Source: Chromatiales bacterium (ex Bugula neritina AB1)
GTDB taxonomy: Bacteria > Pseudomonadota > Gammaproteobacteria > Granulosicoccales > Granulosicoccaceae
Direction of reading: 5' to 3'
Assembly: GCA_001730015.1 (NCBI GenBank)
Contig: MDLA01000128.1
Coordinates: 1 to 34,990, forward strand
Length of the DNA stretch: 34,990 bases
The notes below the pieces were generated by a model. It worked only from the letters and a program-made list of their open reading frames with translations, did not search any database and had not been told where the DNA came from. Position 1 is the stretch's first letter. Each line of letters starts with the position of its first letter. Of the stretch, positions 24,514 through 33,033 are shown in pieces. Both the position numbers and the translations under genes were made by a program.

Positions 24514-24978
24514 GTGCGATTTGAGCTCGATGCAACCGACAAGAAAATTCTAGTTGAATTACAGGGCAATGCCCGTGTCTCTCATCAGGAGCTCAGCGAG
24601 CGGGTAGGGCTAACGCCCACGCCGTGTGCTCGTCGTATTCGAATTCTTGAAAAGGCGGGAGTCATTACAGGCTACTCAGCGAATATTGATGAAACTGCGG
24701 TGGGTTTTGGTTTCAGCGTGTTTGTTTCGGTGCAGCTCGATCACCAGATTGATGACCGCCTGATAAATTTCGAGAGGGAAATCAAATTGATGCGTGAAGT
24801 GGTCGATTGCTGGTTAATGACCGGCAAGCGTGACTATCTGCTGCGCATTGCGGTTGTTGATCTGCATGAGTTTGAACGATTTTTAACCGGGCGCCTGACC
24901 AAAGTGGCGGGGGTAGCGTCAATTGAATCATCGATACCAATCCGGCGGGTTAAGCAGCAGATGGCGCGATTGTTTTAA
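24514..24978 (+). CDS. Lrp/AsnC-family transcriptional regulator
   Basis: 154 aa with a GTG start (GAGGAA about 9 nt upstream). The N-terminal helix-turn-helix is 'LDATDKKILVELQGNARVSHQELSERVGLTPTPCARRIRILEKAGVI' in short segments, and the C-terminal RAM/AsnC domain includes 'VVDCWLMTGKRDYLLRIAVVDLHEFERFL'. This is standard length. It is divergent from aceEF with a shared promoter region, so it may sense an amino acid and tune pyruvate dehydrogenase. The regulatory link is inferred from arrangement only. Confidence 0.93.
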   Translation: MRFELDATDKKILVELQGNARVSHQELSERVGLTPTPCARRIRILEKAGVITGYSANIDETAVGFGFSVFVSVQLDHQIDDRLINFEREIKLMREVVDCWLMTGKRDYLLRIAVVDLHEFERFLTGRLTKVAGVASIESSIPIRRVKQQMARLF

Positions 24979-25041
24979 TTATTGAAGTTGCACCGGCAAT
25001 GGCTGCACTGTAGCCTGCGCCCTTTCTACAGCAAATCAGCA

Positions 25042-25710
25042 ATGTTTGAACAATACACCGGATATCTTTGGACAGCACTATTCGCGGCGCTGGTATTTTA
25101 CAGTCTCTGGCAGGTAGTCAGCGCACCTTTTCTGGTCCGTCGATTTTATAAAAAACTGGGTTTTTCGGATCACGGAAAATCAGCATTTGAAAGTGCCGAG
25201 TATCAGCCCTCCATTTTGCTAAAGACTCTTAACGCCTCGCATGTCTATAGAGGCGTGTACAAAGGAAATCGCGTTGAGCAATTTGCCGGATTTCCCGAAA
25301 CACGCTACAAATTCACCATGAGCCGCGTGCAGAGAAAACGCAATCAGGTGCTGTGGACCATAAGCATATTGCATAGCGAATCACCACTGGTACCGTTTTG
25401 CGCGCGTCCGACTACGGTCACCGATGCACTGGAGTATGTTCTGGCTCAAGATAATGTCACCTTCCCCGATGACGAACCTTTCACCAATCGGGTGCATGTG
25501 ACAGCTGAAGATCATGCACTCGCGCGTAAGGTAATGACAGCGCCGGTACGCCAGTATCTAAATAATATTGATCCCGTATCTTTGGAGGTTGTCGGTTCGT
25601 TGTTGATTCTAAAAGTTCCACGGCAGCCTCATGATACCGGCAATAAACTCAATGCAGATTTGAACACACTGGTTGATCTCTTCGAATCAGTGAAAATTAC
25701 GTCGATTTAA
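25042..25710 (+). CDS. Membrane-anchored hypothetical protein
   Basis: 222 aa from ATG 25042, preferred because a hydrophobic anchor follows at once (residues 8-26, 'YLWTALFAALVFYSLW' type). The frame also extends to a TTG at 24982 just after the Lrp stop; neither start has a good ribosome binding site. The rest is soluble and basic, with 'QPSILLKTLNASHVYRGVYKGNRVEQFAGFPE', and no known motif. One N-terminal helix suggests an inner-membrane anchor. It could be co-transcribed with the Lrp gene. Function unknown. Confidence 0.65.
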   Translation: MFEQYTGYLWTALFAALVFYSLWQVVSAPFLVRRFYKKLGFSDHGKSAFESAEYQPSILLKTLNASHVYRGVYKGNRVEQFAGFPETRYKFTMSRVQRKRNQVLWTISILHSESPLVPFCARPTTVTDALEYVLAQDNVTFPDDEPFTNRVHVTAEDHALARKVMTAPVRQYLNNIDPVSLEVVGSLLILKVPRQPHDTGNKLNADLNTLVDLFESVKITSI

Positions 25711-26132
25711 CATCAGGTCTATCGGCTCGGGGGGGTGTTCTTCGGGCTGTGAAATTCAACCGGCTTTAAGTTGAGTGGATCCCTATAGTAGTTCTCCCGC
25801 GCCCGAATACTAATGTTGAAGGCGCTTTTCGTTTACCTCTGGAGTATATATTGCTGGTTATTCTAGTGATAAGTTTTTGGACGGTAAGTTATCTTAAAAT
25901 GGTAATGCATTCCAATCTCAAATGGCATATCGTAGCCTTTCTGAAGAACTAAATTTGGCCTGTTGATAGTTTTAAAGTCGTTCTCCAGATGGCCGTTGGT
26001 TAGGGTGTCCAACACATGTACTAATCGTGCTTTGACTTTGCAACCATGTAGACGAATTTGTACGGTCTGGTGATGGATCACCGTGAATTATGTAGTGTAT
26101 GCAAGTACAACTAAATGAGAGGGAGTCTCACA
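25711..26132. other. 420-bp intergenic region
   Basis: AT-rich and without a clearly supported gene. It contains a possible 72-codon minus-strand frame (see separate entry) and the promoter region of the periplasmic sensor-like gene. No strong hairpin with a T-run was seen, so termination of the upstream gene is not explained. Confidence 0.4.
25863..26081 (-). CDS. Possible small protein (72 aa), doubtful
   Basis: Minus-strand frame with a GTG start and no recognisable ribosome binding site. The translation has a normal mix of residues (QTVQIRLHGCKVKARLVHVL, PFEIGMHYHFKITYR) and is not a shadow of another gene, which is the only argument in its favour. No family recognised. It could be a random open frame. 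Confidence 0.25.
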   Translation of the reverse strand: MIHHQTVQIRLHGCKVKARLVHVLDTLTNGHLENDFKTINRPNLVLQKGYDMPFEIGMHYHFKITYRPKTYH

Positions 26133-26729
26133 ATGAATTTTAAATCAAAAACACTTCTGGTCGCAGCAAGTGTATTCGCACTGAGTTCGGCAAAGGCTAA
26201 CGATTCTGCGCTGAAAACGTTTGCAGAAGAGAAGCTTCAAGCGATTCTGTCTGATTCAATTGTTGTTGATAGCATAAAAGCCCAAAACGAAGCCCACTCC
26301 AATCTGGATCAATCTCAGATTGATTCATTGGATCTGCAGTGGCGAGCGGAAGTAGACGGCCAATCGGGCGATTTGATCGAAAAAACACTTGCCAGTCCGT
26401 TGTCAGATTATTTATTGGCGGCACTTGAAGAAGGCGAAGGTCTGTATACTGAAATTTTTGTTATGGATAACCGTGGACTTAATGTCGGTCAAAGCGGGTT
26501 AACTTCTGATTACTGGCAAGGAGATGAAAGTAAGTGGCAAGAGACCTTCCTGGTTGGTGGTAACGCTATTCATACATCAGATATTGAGTTTGATGAGTCA
26601 TCGCAAACATACCAACTTCAAGTGAGTATCTCGGTTGTTGATCCGGATTCCAATGCTGTTATAGGTGCGGCTACGTTTGGTGTTAACGCCGAAGCTCTGC
26701 AGATGATCAGTCTTGATGACTTAAACTAG
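26133..26729 (+). CDS. Periplasmic sensor-like (PDC/Cache-type) protein
   Basis: 198 aa from ATG 26133, with GAGGGAG about 9 nt upstream and a signal peptide at once (MNFKSKTLLVAASVFALSSA, cut near AKA). The mature part has 'LYTEIFVMDNRGLNVGQSGLTSDYWQGDESKWQETF' in short blocks, 'YQLQVSISVVDPDSNAVIGAATFGVNAEAL', the hallmark strands of PDC/Cache sensor domains found in chemoreceptors. There is no membrane anchor, so it is a free periplasmic sensor. It is followed 109 bp later by a chemoreceptor, which suggests it binds ligand and reports to it. That pairing is inference. Confidence 0.72.
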   Translation: MNFKSKTLLVAASVFALSSAKANDSALKTFAEEKLQAILSDSIVVDSIKAQNEAHSNLDQSQIDSLDLQWRAEVDGQSGDLIEKTLASPLSDYLLAALEEGEGLYTEIFVMDNRGLNVGQSGLTSDYWQGDESKWQETFLVGGNAIHTSDIEFDESSQTYQLQVSISVVDPDSNAVIGAATFGVNAEALQMISLDDLN

Positions 26730-26838
26730 ATCTGACAGTTATTTTAGTCACCACCAGTAAGTTGTCAGATGAGAATTTTTACCTCAGTCATAGAAATTGA
26801 CAGAGATATATTAGCTAGTCAAATTTGAGAGGGAAGGC

Positions 26839-29139
26839 ATGAGAGCAAGCGCGCCAGAAAATGCATCGGGCAATTCGCAGGTCGACGGGTTTGAAAAGGG
26901 CTTCTGGACGGTTTGTCGGAAGCTTATTTTTACTATGGTAGTTATGTCGGCGCTGTCATTTATTGTGTTTGTAGCCGTATCCAGCAATTTTTTGCAGGCT
27001 CGGCTAGCCGGCATGGCCGTTGAAAATTACACGACTATAACGAAGCTGCTGGCGGATACATCGGCGGCTGCTTTTCGCTGGAATAAGGCGAAACAGGTGC
27101 AAGCCGTCTTTGAAAATGCCACTGCGGGCGGGCATTCACACCTGATTGCAATGAGTGCTCAGGGGCTCCCGGATAAGCCAAAATCTATTAGTGCTGTTTT
27201 CAGTTCGGAAGAAATTAAAGACGTGGAGCTTGCCAAAGCCATTGAGCAGGCTGGTCAGAGTGAAGCTGAATCTGTTTCTGTTGTGGAGCTCGACAATTAT
27301 ATTCTAATTTCCCTGCCAGTGAGGATGAAAGAAGGCGAGCCAAGAATAGGCAATCTGGTGACTGCCTGGGAGACATCGAGCATGAATCAGTCTGTTGCAG
27401 AAGGTCGCCAGTATTTTTACATGCTTGGAAGCATCGCAGTAGCCGCGTTGGCACTTCTAATGTGGATAGTGATTAAAAGAGGGATAGGGGCCCGCATTAA
27501 AGATGGTGTTGCCGCCGCCCTGGACATTGCGAGAGGAAATCTGGATGGGGAGCTTGAGGTGCTCGCTCAAGATGAACTTGGCGAACTGGCATTTGCACTG
27601 AATTCAGTACGTTCGAGCCTTAAGGCGGGGGACGATTCTGAGCGTCGCGCTGCAGAGTTCGGCAGAATTAAACAGGCTTTGGATTGCGCTACCGTAAGTA
27701 CCTTACTGGCGGACTCGGAGCATAACATTGTGTACGTTAATAATGCGTGCTCTCAGCTTATAAGTGAGAATCTAGCAATTCTGTCGGATACCGGCAGAGG
27801 TTATACGAGCGCTAGTAGTCTGATTGGAAAGAGTCTGGACGTTTTCGCAGCAGAGTGTGGGGTTAGTGGAAGTGAAGTTGATACGATAGTTACAGGGAAC
27901 GTTAAGCATGAATTTACGCATGCGGGGTTAACGCTGAGTGTTATTTTGACACCGGTAAATGATGCAAGCGGAAATCGGCTGGGTACAGTAATAGAGTGGC
28001 TTGATCGAACTCAACAGGTAAGCGCAGAGCTTGAAGTTCAGTCTATGGTTGATGCGACAGCCTCTGGTGATTTCTCGCATCGTATTAACACCAGAGGTAT
28101 GGAAGGTTTCTATGCTGAGGTGGCCGATATGCTCAACAGACTCGCTGAGATATCCGAGACCGGATTGAGCGAAACTCTCAGCGTATTGAAAGCGCTTGCT
28201 TCTGGAAATTTGAGTACTCGAATAGAAGGTGATCACAAAGGGGTATTCGCTGAGCTGCGTGAGAATTGCAATCTGACCTCAGATCAATTAACGATTATTG
28301 TTAACAAGATTCGTCAGGCGGGCCTCACCATCAATCACGATGCTAACGCAATCGCAAGCGGGAATGCTGACTTGTCTTCGCGTACTGAGCAACAGGCAAC
28401 TCATTTACAGGAAACTGCTACCGCGATGTCACAGATGGCTCAGACGGTTCAAAGTAACTCTGACTACGCTCATGAAGCTAAAAAACAGGCGGAGGACGCT
28501 AAAGTCGAGGCAACGCGAGGTGGTGAGGTTGCTGCAAAGGCGGTGGTAGCCGTCCACGAAATAAGTTCCGCTAGTAAGGAAATCTCGGACATTATTGGCG
28601 TAATTGACGAAATTGCTTTTCAAACTAACTTGCTTGCATTAAACGCGTCAGTTGAAGCAGCGCGCGCTGGCGATAAGGGGCGCGGTTTTGCAGTAGTTGC
28701 AAGTGAAGTGCGGGATCTCGCTGGTCGTAGTGCCACAGCAGCCAAGGAAATTAAAGATTTGATAAACGACAGTGTATCCAAGGTTTTAGAGGGCGAGAAG
28801 CTCGTTGGTGAGTCAGGTCAGGCACTTGAGGCGATTGTAGTTTCAGTTAATAAGGTAACTAATATTGTGTCTGAAATCGCCTCTGCGGGTGAGGAGCAAA
28901 GTGAGGGCGTAAAGCAGATCAATGTCGCTATATCGCAGATAGATGAATCAACACAACGTAACGCCGCATTAGTGGAAGAGGCGGCTGCGGCTAGTCAGAA
29001 AGTTGACCAGCAAGCAAAACATCTGGGTGAATTGATGGACTATTTTACAACCAGTGATCAGGGGGTTCGTAAAAATAGCGGTGTGAGGATCGGGCGTGAA
29101 GCTGATTTGTTGCAGGGCTCTGTCACACGGGCTGCTTAA
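26839..29139 (+). CDS. Methyl-accepting chemotaxis protein with PAS domain
   Basis: 766 aa, GAGGGAAGG before the ATG. Order: short cytoplasmic N-terminus, TM1 about 29-52, small periplasmic domain about 53-190, TM2 about 193-212, HAMP about 213-265, PAS-like domain about 275-393 ('[20 protein letters not shown]', '[24 protein letters not shown]'), a further HAMP-like stretch, then the signalling coiled coil from about 510. The CheA/CheW-binding tip is '[20 protein letters not shown]' and '[19 protein letters not shown]' near 590-630. There is no C-terminal CheR tether. The stop codon TAA is also the start of MITE-like element C. Confidence 0.95.
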   Translation: MRASAPENASGNSQVDGFEKGFWTVCRKLIFTMVVMSALSFIVFVAVSSNFLQARLAGMAVENYTTITKLLADTSAAAFRWNKAKQVQAVFENATAGGHSHLIAMSAQGLPDKPKSISAVFSSEEIKDVELAKAIEQAGQSEAESVSVVELDNYILISLPVRMKEGEPRIGNLVTAWETSSMNQSVAEGRQYFYMLGSIAVAALALLMWIVIKRGIGARIKDGVAAALDIARGNLDGELEVLAQDELGELAFALNSVRSSLKAGDDSERRAAEFGRIKQALDCATVSTLLADSEHNIVYVNNACSQLISENLAILSDTGRGYTSASSLIGKSLDVFAAECGVSGSEVDTIVTGNVKHEFTHAGLTLSVILTPVNDASGNRLGTVIEWLDRTQQVSAELEVQSMVDATASGDFSHRINTRGMEGFYAEVADMLNRLAEISETGLSETLSVLKALASGNLSTRIEGDHKGVFAELRENCNLTSDQLTIIVNKIRQAGLTINHDANAIASGNADLSSRTEQQATHLQETATAMSQMAQTVQSNSDYAHEAKKQAEDAKVEATRGGEVAAKAVVAVHEISSASKEISDIIGVIDEIAFQTNLLALNASVEAARAGDKGRGFAVVASEVRDLAGRSATAAKEIKDLINDSVSKVLEGEKLVGESGQALEAIVVSVNKVTNIVSEIASAGEEQSEGVKQINVAISQIDESTQRNAALVEEAAAASQKVDQQAKHLGELMDYFTTSDQGVRKNSGVRIGREADLLQGSVTRAA

Positions 29140-29314
29140 CCCGCATTATTCATGGGTGGAGGATATCGCGTAGACCTTGTATATTCACGGCAAGGGTTTT
29201 CACAGTGGAGTGTCTTCTCCCGCCGGATAGTCGCTGATATGTGCAAGAGAAAAATTCTCTGTGAAATCAAAGGTCAAGTGAGATTCCGTCAATCCCGTGA
29301 ATTTCACGGCTTAG
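29136..29314 (-). mobile_element. MITE-like element, copy C
   Basis: About 179 bp, in opposite orientation to copies A and B. Left end TTAA-CCCGCATTATTCATGGG, right end CCCGTGAATTTCACGGC-TTAG. The flanking tetranucleotides TTAA and TTAG are near-matches and could be a diverged target duplication. Internal blocks (TTTCACAGTGGAGT, AGAGAAAAATTCTCTGTGAAATCAAAGGTCAAGTGAGA) match B when reverse-complemented. The TAA stop of the chemoreceptor is the left TTAA. No coding capacity. Confidence 0.8.
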
Positions 29315-29339
29315 TAATCAGCTAAACGGGGTTGGGTCT

Positions 29340-30194
29340 GTGGCAGTAGATTGCATTGCCTGCAAGTACGATGAATTGCTACCATCGCAGGCCAACCCAA
29401 GCTGGAATATTTCGTTGCGTGATTTCAATCGTGCTGCAATGGTGCTGCATCAGTGCTGGAATGAAGGCTCTGTAGTTGATTATCAACACTCGGATCTATG
29501 GCCCGACACACCGGAGCAAGGCTATGCCATACAGTCTCTGGTCGCCGCTCTGCGCAAAGAATCGGTGAAGGGCTGGAAAATAGCCGCGACTGCTGTGGCC
29601 GGTCGTCATCATATAAACGTTGATCGTCCTCTCGCCGGACGTCTATATGAATCCATTTGCCACCCGGACGGTGCGCAGTTGCCGTTCGGGCGAAACCGAA
29701 TGGCGGTTGCGGAAGCGGAGTTTGTATTTACCCTCGGAAAAGACCTGCCCTCCAGAGAGGCGCCGTACACCGACGATGAAGTGGCTGATAGTATAAGCTC
29801 ATTGCACGCAGGACTGGAATTTCCAGACTCCCGTTTTAGCGATTTTAGGCGCCCGGGTACGGCCGGCCTAATCGCAGATAACGCCTGTGCAGCGAACTTT
29901 GTGCTGGGTGAGTCCACGGAGCAGCCGTTCGATCCGCAACAGCTGGCAGAGCATGAAACCGCACTGTATATAAATGGAGAACCAGTCACTACAGGTCGCG
30001 GTGGAGATGCTCTTGATGGGCCGCTCAACGCGTTGGTCTGGATAGCAAATACACTGAGCGGCCTTGGAACGGGGCTTGTAAAAGGGCAGTTTGTAACCAC
30101 TGGTGTAACTGGACTGCCTTCGCCCGTTAAAGCCGGTGATACGATCCGTGCGGATCTCGGCAAGTATGGTTCAGCTAGCGCAATGCTTCTTTAA
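29340..30194 (+). CDS. 2-keto-4-pentenoate hydratase family protein
   Basis: 284 aa with a GTG start and weak GGGG-rich ribosome binding site. The hydratase (FAH superfamily, MhpD branch) features are 'GYAIQSLVAALRKESVKGWKIAATA', 'RPLAGRLYES', 'AEAEFVFTLGKDLP' and 'SLHAGLEFPDSRF', in order from about residue 60 to 165. These provide the conserved E and K/D residues for metal binding. MhpD hydrates 2-hydroxypentadienoate to 4-hydroxy-2-oxovalerate in aromatic catabolism, but no other meta-pathway genes are present. The real substrate is therefore uncertain. It begins 25 bp after MITE-like element C. Confidence 0.8.
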   Translation: MAVDCIACKYDELLPSQANPSWNISLRDFNRAAMVLHQCWNEGSVVDYQHSDLWPDTPEQGYAIQSLVAALRKESVKGWKIAATAVAGRHHINVDRPLAGRLYESICHPDGAQLPFGRNRMAVAEAEFVFTLGKDLPSREAPYTDDEVADSISSLHAGLEFPDSRFSDFRRPGTAGLIADNACAANFVLGESTEQPFDPQQLAEHETALYINGEPVTTGRGGDALDGPLNALVWIANTLSGLGTGLVKGQFVTTGVTGLPSPVKAGDTIRADLGKYGSASAMLL

Positions 30195-30414
30195 ATGGCG
30201 AGGTGAGTCCGGCCGGTGCCATTATTGTCAGAGAAACACTTGTCTTTTTTCGCCTGACAAAAAAACAAAATAATCCACGTAGATGTCCCGGAATTCTAAC
30301 AACGGATTGCCGTTTCTGTTTTTTTTATAACGATTTTCACTTGCTATTTCATTTGTCGTCCGCAGCAGCCACCTTCAACTTTGTGATTAAATAATCCCAA
30401 CCGGGCCTGTAACC

Positions 30415-30687
30415 ATGAAAGTTGAAATGTATACCAAGGCGGCGTGTCCTTATTGCGGCCACGCAAAATCATTGTTGCGCCAGTACGGTGTTGAAGTGAT
30501 CGAGCACGATGTCACGCACGACGCAGGTAAAGTATCGGAAATGGTTGATCGTTCCCTCGGGCGCTGGACCGTACCGCAAATATTCTTCAACGGTGTGCCG
30601 ATGGGTGGCTGCGATGATCTACACACTCTGCACTACGCTGGTCAGCTTGAAGATCTGCTGAATGATGGTTATGCCTCTTGCGCTTAG
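30415..30687 (+). CDS. grxC: Glutaredoxin 3
   Basis: 90 aa. Redox motif C11-P-Y-C14 in 'TKAACPYCGHAKSLL', cis-proline 'WTVPQIFFNG' and glutathione-binding 'GGCDDLHTL'. Length and motifs fit GrxC. It is a cytoplasmic dithiol glutaredoxin, reducing protein disulfides and glutathione mixed disulfides. Ribosome binding site is weak. It is a single-gene unit in a 220-bp spacing from the hydratase. Confidence 0.94.
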   Translation: MKVEMYTKAACPYCGHAKSLLRQYGVEVIEHDVTHDAGKVSEMVDRSLGRWTVPQIFFNGVPMGGCDDLHTLHYAGQLEDLLNDGYASCA

Positions 30688-30851
30688 TATTATTAATGCA
30701 GATGTGTATTAAATTTTATCATTCTGTGATTTTTTAAAAATATATTTCTGTTCAACTATTTTGGCAGTTATCAAATCATAGAGCCATTTTTCAACAGGAT
30801 TTTTGAACTTTGTGATCGCAGTAGATCTAAACTGATTAAGGAGATTCCTAG

Positions 30852-31409
30852 ATGAAACAGCAATTCCAGAAAACATCCTTGTTGTCGCTGTCAGCGTGTA
30901 GCTTGCCAGTGATGTTGGCGGTAATCGGGTATGGGCCGGGAAGAGCTGAAGCCGCTCCACACTCGGGAACTGCATCCAGTTGTTACCAGTCAACGGGCGT
31001 TGCCGATCAGCTATCCGATACGCGAAACAGAGTGCAAGGTGATCAATTCACTAATGTGCAGGCAAGAGGCTCAGCCGTTGGAGATAGATCGAGTCAGCGA
31101 CTGGCGTCGTGGATTTGTATGTCCTCCGACAACACTCATTTCTGGGTTTCAGATGGTCAGGATGCCTCGATCTCAACCTACCGTTTTATCGACTCTGCAC
31201 AAACTGTTGAACTTGTGTCAAAGAATGATGCTATAGGACCCCGCGATGGCGTTGTCGGTCATTCTCCGCTCGATTCGGCTAACTGGGTGGATCTTGAACT
31301 CAGTGAAGACGGGGAATATCTGTATCAGGCATTCGGTGCCACCGGTGCCATGGGTGTATACGAAGTCGATGGTGGCGATCTGACACTCATAGAAATTATG
31401 GTCGGGTAA
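30852..31409 (+). CDS. Secreted protein with two beta-propeller-like blades
   Basis: 185 aa; TAAGGAGA lies about 9 nt before the ATG. A signal peptide (MKQQFQKTSLLSLSACSLPV, cut near AEA at about 35) is followed by a mature part whose repeats 'LASWICMSSDNTHFWVSDGQDASISTYRFI' and 'NWVDLELSEDGEYLYQAFGATGAMGVYEVDG' look like blades of a seven-bladed lactonase-type propeller. A complete propeller needs about 330 residues, so this is about one-third. It may be an internally deleted relative, or a small protein built from two blades. Function unknown. Confidence 0.6.
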   Translation: MKQQFQKTSLLSLSACSLPVMLAVIGYGPGRAEAAPHSGTASSCYQSTGVADQLSDTRNRVQGDQFTNVQARGSAVGDRSSQRLASWICMSSDNTHFWVSDGQDASISTYRFIDSAQTVELVSKNDAIGPRDGVVGHSPLDSANWVDLELSEDGEYLYQAFGATGAMGVYEVDGGDLTLIEIMVG

Positions 31410-31424
31410 CGCAGACCGAATAAC

Positions 31425-31460
31425 TAAGGCGAGCGGCAACAGAGAAAACACCCGCCTGAC
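31425..31460 (+). terminator. Possible terminator after the propeller-like gene
   Basis: AAGGC...GCCTT outer stem with GCGG/CCGC inner pairing and TTTTT at the end. The stem is imperfect and the loop long, so efficiency is uncertain. Confidence 0.4.
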
Positions 31461-31634
31461 TTGCCTTTTTGCCCCTGTTCAAGCGCTGGCACTTTTTACG
31501 TAGAATAACTATGCGACTTATGGCGGCGCTTGAACAGAGATATAATTCTGGTGCCATTCAGGGTTATTCTCCATTACCGATCGCCCAGGACCGGTAATGG
31601 ACTTGTTCACAGTCGAAGAAATCGGAGCTTTATA

Positions 31635-33023
31635 ATGGTTCAATTAATCGGTAGGCGAACGCTGGTTTCTATGGTGGGGTTTCTGTTATTACTTGTCGCT
31701 ATAGATTCACAACGATTGCATGCAGACACTAGAAAATCCGCATTGCCGGATTATATAATTGAGCAGTTTGGCTCACCGCCGGCTGTTCCGGAGGGACCGC
31801 TAAGCGAAGCGCTGCAGCATGCGGTGCAGGTCGTGTTTGTAGACAGCATGGAGTCTTCAGCGTGGAGGCAGGAACAAGCGTCAGAGCTGGCTGTAATTGC
31901 GGAATCGGCGGATCCGAGAATTGCCTGGCTGATCGCTGATCTCATGCGCTTTGTCACCGATCGGGCGCTCGTTGGTACACTGGCAGCGACCGTTACCGAT
32001 TTGCTGGGTATCAGCTTCGAAGAGGGTAACCATTGGGGCCGCACGACTGATCATCTGATCGCCTGGAATATTCCAGCTCCGCCCGATTATCTGAGTGTAA
32101 AGCGCAAAATATTTACGTCAGTGGTTCCCGGTTGGGACAAAATATTTGTCGAAGGCGATATTGACTGGAGACCCGGCTCATGGGGCGGCGTGCTGATTGA
32201 CGACAGAGCCTTTGATACCACCGATGAACCATGCAATTGCATACCCGGTGCGGACAACCCCGAGGTAACCAGTGCAGATGACGCCGACTGGCTCGATGAT
32301 GAAGATATTGTATTCGGCATTGAAGTAAACGGTGAATACCGTGCTTATCCCCGGCAGATAATGGAGGTACGTGAAATGGTTAACGATACCCTCGGAGGCA
32401 GAGATCTCGGTATACCGTACTGTACACTATGCGGTTCAGCGCAAGCCTATTTCACTGATGAATTACCTGGCGATACCGCACGGCCCGTGTTGCGGACCTC
32501 CGGTCTGCTGATTCGATCAAATAAAGTTATGTACGACATCAACAGTTACTCCGTGTTCGATACGTTCCGTGGAAACGCAGTAACCGGTCCGCTGGCGGCA
32601 AAAAAAATCAAGCTGAAACAGGCGGGCGTGGTGACAACGGACTGGGGCACATGGAGAAAGGCTCACCCGCAGACTACGGTACTGAAGGAATCTCTGGCAC
32701 TTGGTCGTGACTTTGATTTTCGCAATAATCGCGACGCCAACGGCCCTATTTTCCCCGTTGGAAATGTAGATCCCCGGCTACCGGTTCATGAGGATATCAT
32801 CGGTGTAGTGACCGATTCAGGTAAGGCAGTGGCCTTCCAGCGCAGTATCGTAATACTGGCCTTAACTAAAGGTGATAGCGTCGAGTATGAAAATATTACG
32901 CTTAAACTGGACGGCGGTGGCATCAGGGCGGTTAGTGCAGATGGTAAAGACGCAGGCGGCCATCAGGCCTTCTGGTTTGCCTGGTCGCAGTTTTATCCGG
33001 ATACCGTGCTGTGGTCGCTGTAG
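31635..33023 (+). CDS. Exported DUF3179-domain protein
   Basis: 462 aa from ATG 31635; GGAG lies about 8 nt upstream and a signal peptide follows (MVQLIGRRTLVSMVGFLLLL, cut near HAD). The frame extends 105 bp further up without a ribosome binding site. DUF3179 features are 'VFGIEVNGEYRAYPRQIMEVREMVNDTLGGRDLGIPYCTLCGSAQAYF' in short blocks, with a CTLCGSA motif, and 'YDINSYSVFDTFRGNAVTGPL'. The family is poorly understood; the C-x-x-C(G) element could bind metal or a thiol. It is predicted periplasmic. No operon partner is evident. Confidence 0.82.
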   Translation: MVQLIGRRTLVSMVGFLLLLVAIDSQRLHADTRKSALPDYIIEQFGSPPAVPEGPLSEALQHAVQVVFVDSMESSAWRQEQASELAVIAESADPRIAWLIADLMRFVTDRALVGTLAATVTDLLGISFEEGNHWGRTTDHLIAWNIPAPPDYLSVKRKIFTSVVPGWDKIFVEGDIDWRPGSWGGVLIDDRAFDTTDEPCNCIPGADNPEVTSADDADWLDDEDIVFGIEVNGEYRAYPRQIMEVREMVNDTLGGRDLGIPYCTLCGSAQAYFTDELPGDTARPVLRTSGLLIRSNKVMYDINSYSVFDTFRGNAVTGPLAAKKIKLKQAGVVTTDWGTWRKAHPQTTVLKESLALGRDFDFRNNRDANGPIFPVGNVDPRLPVHEDIIGVVTDSGKAVAFQRSIVILALTKGDSVEYENITLKLDGGGIRAVSADGKDAGGHQAFWFAWSQFYPDTVLWSL

Positions 33024-33033
33024 AGCACTGTCG

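Noticed and set aside
29609..30163. 184-aa minus-strand frame over the hydratase gene
   Set aside because: It is antisense to the hydratase, Ser/Pro-rich with no motif, and explained by codon bias of the plus-strand gene.
30225..30260. TTGTCAG/CTGACAA pair as a terminator after the hydratase gene
   Set aside because: The T-run lies inside the loop instead of after the stem on the plus strand, so it does not fit an intrinsic terminator for the upstream gene.
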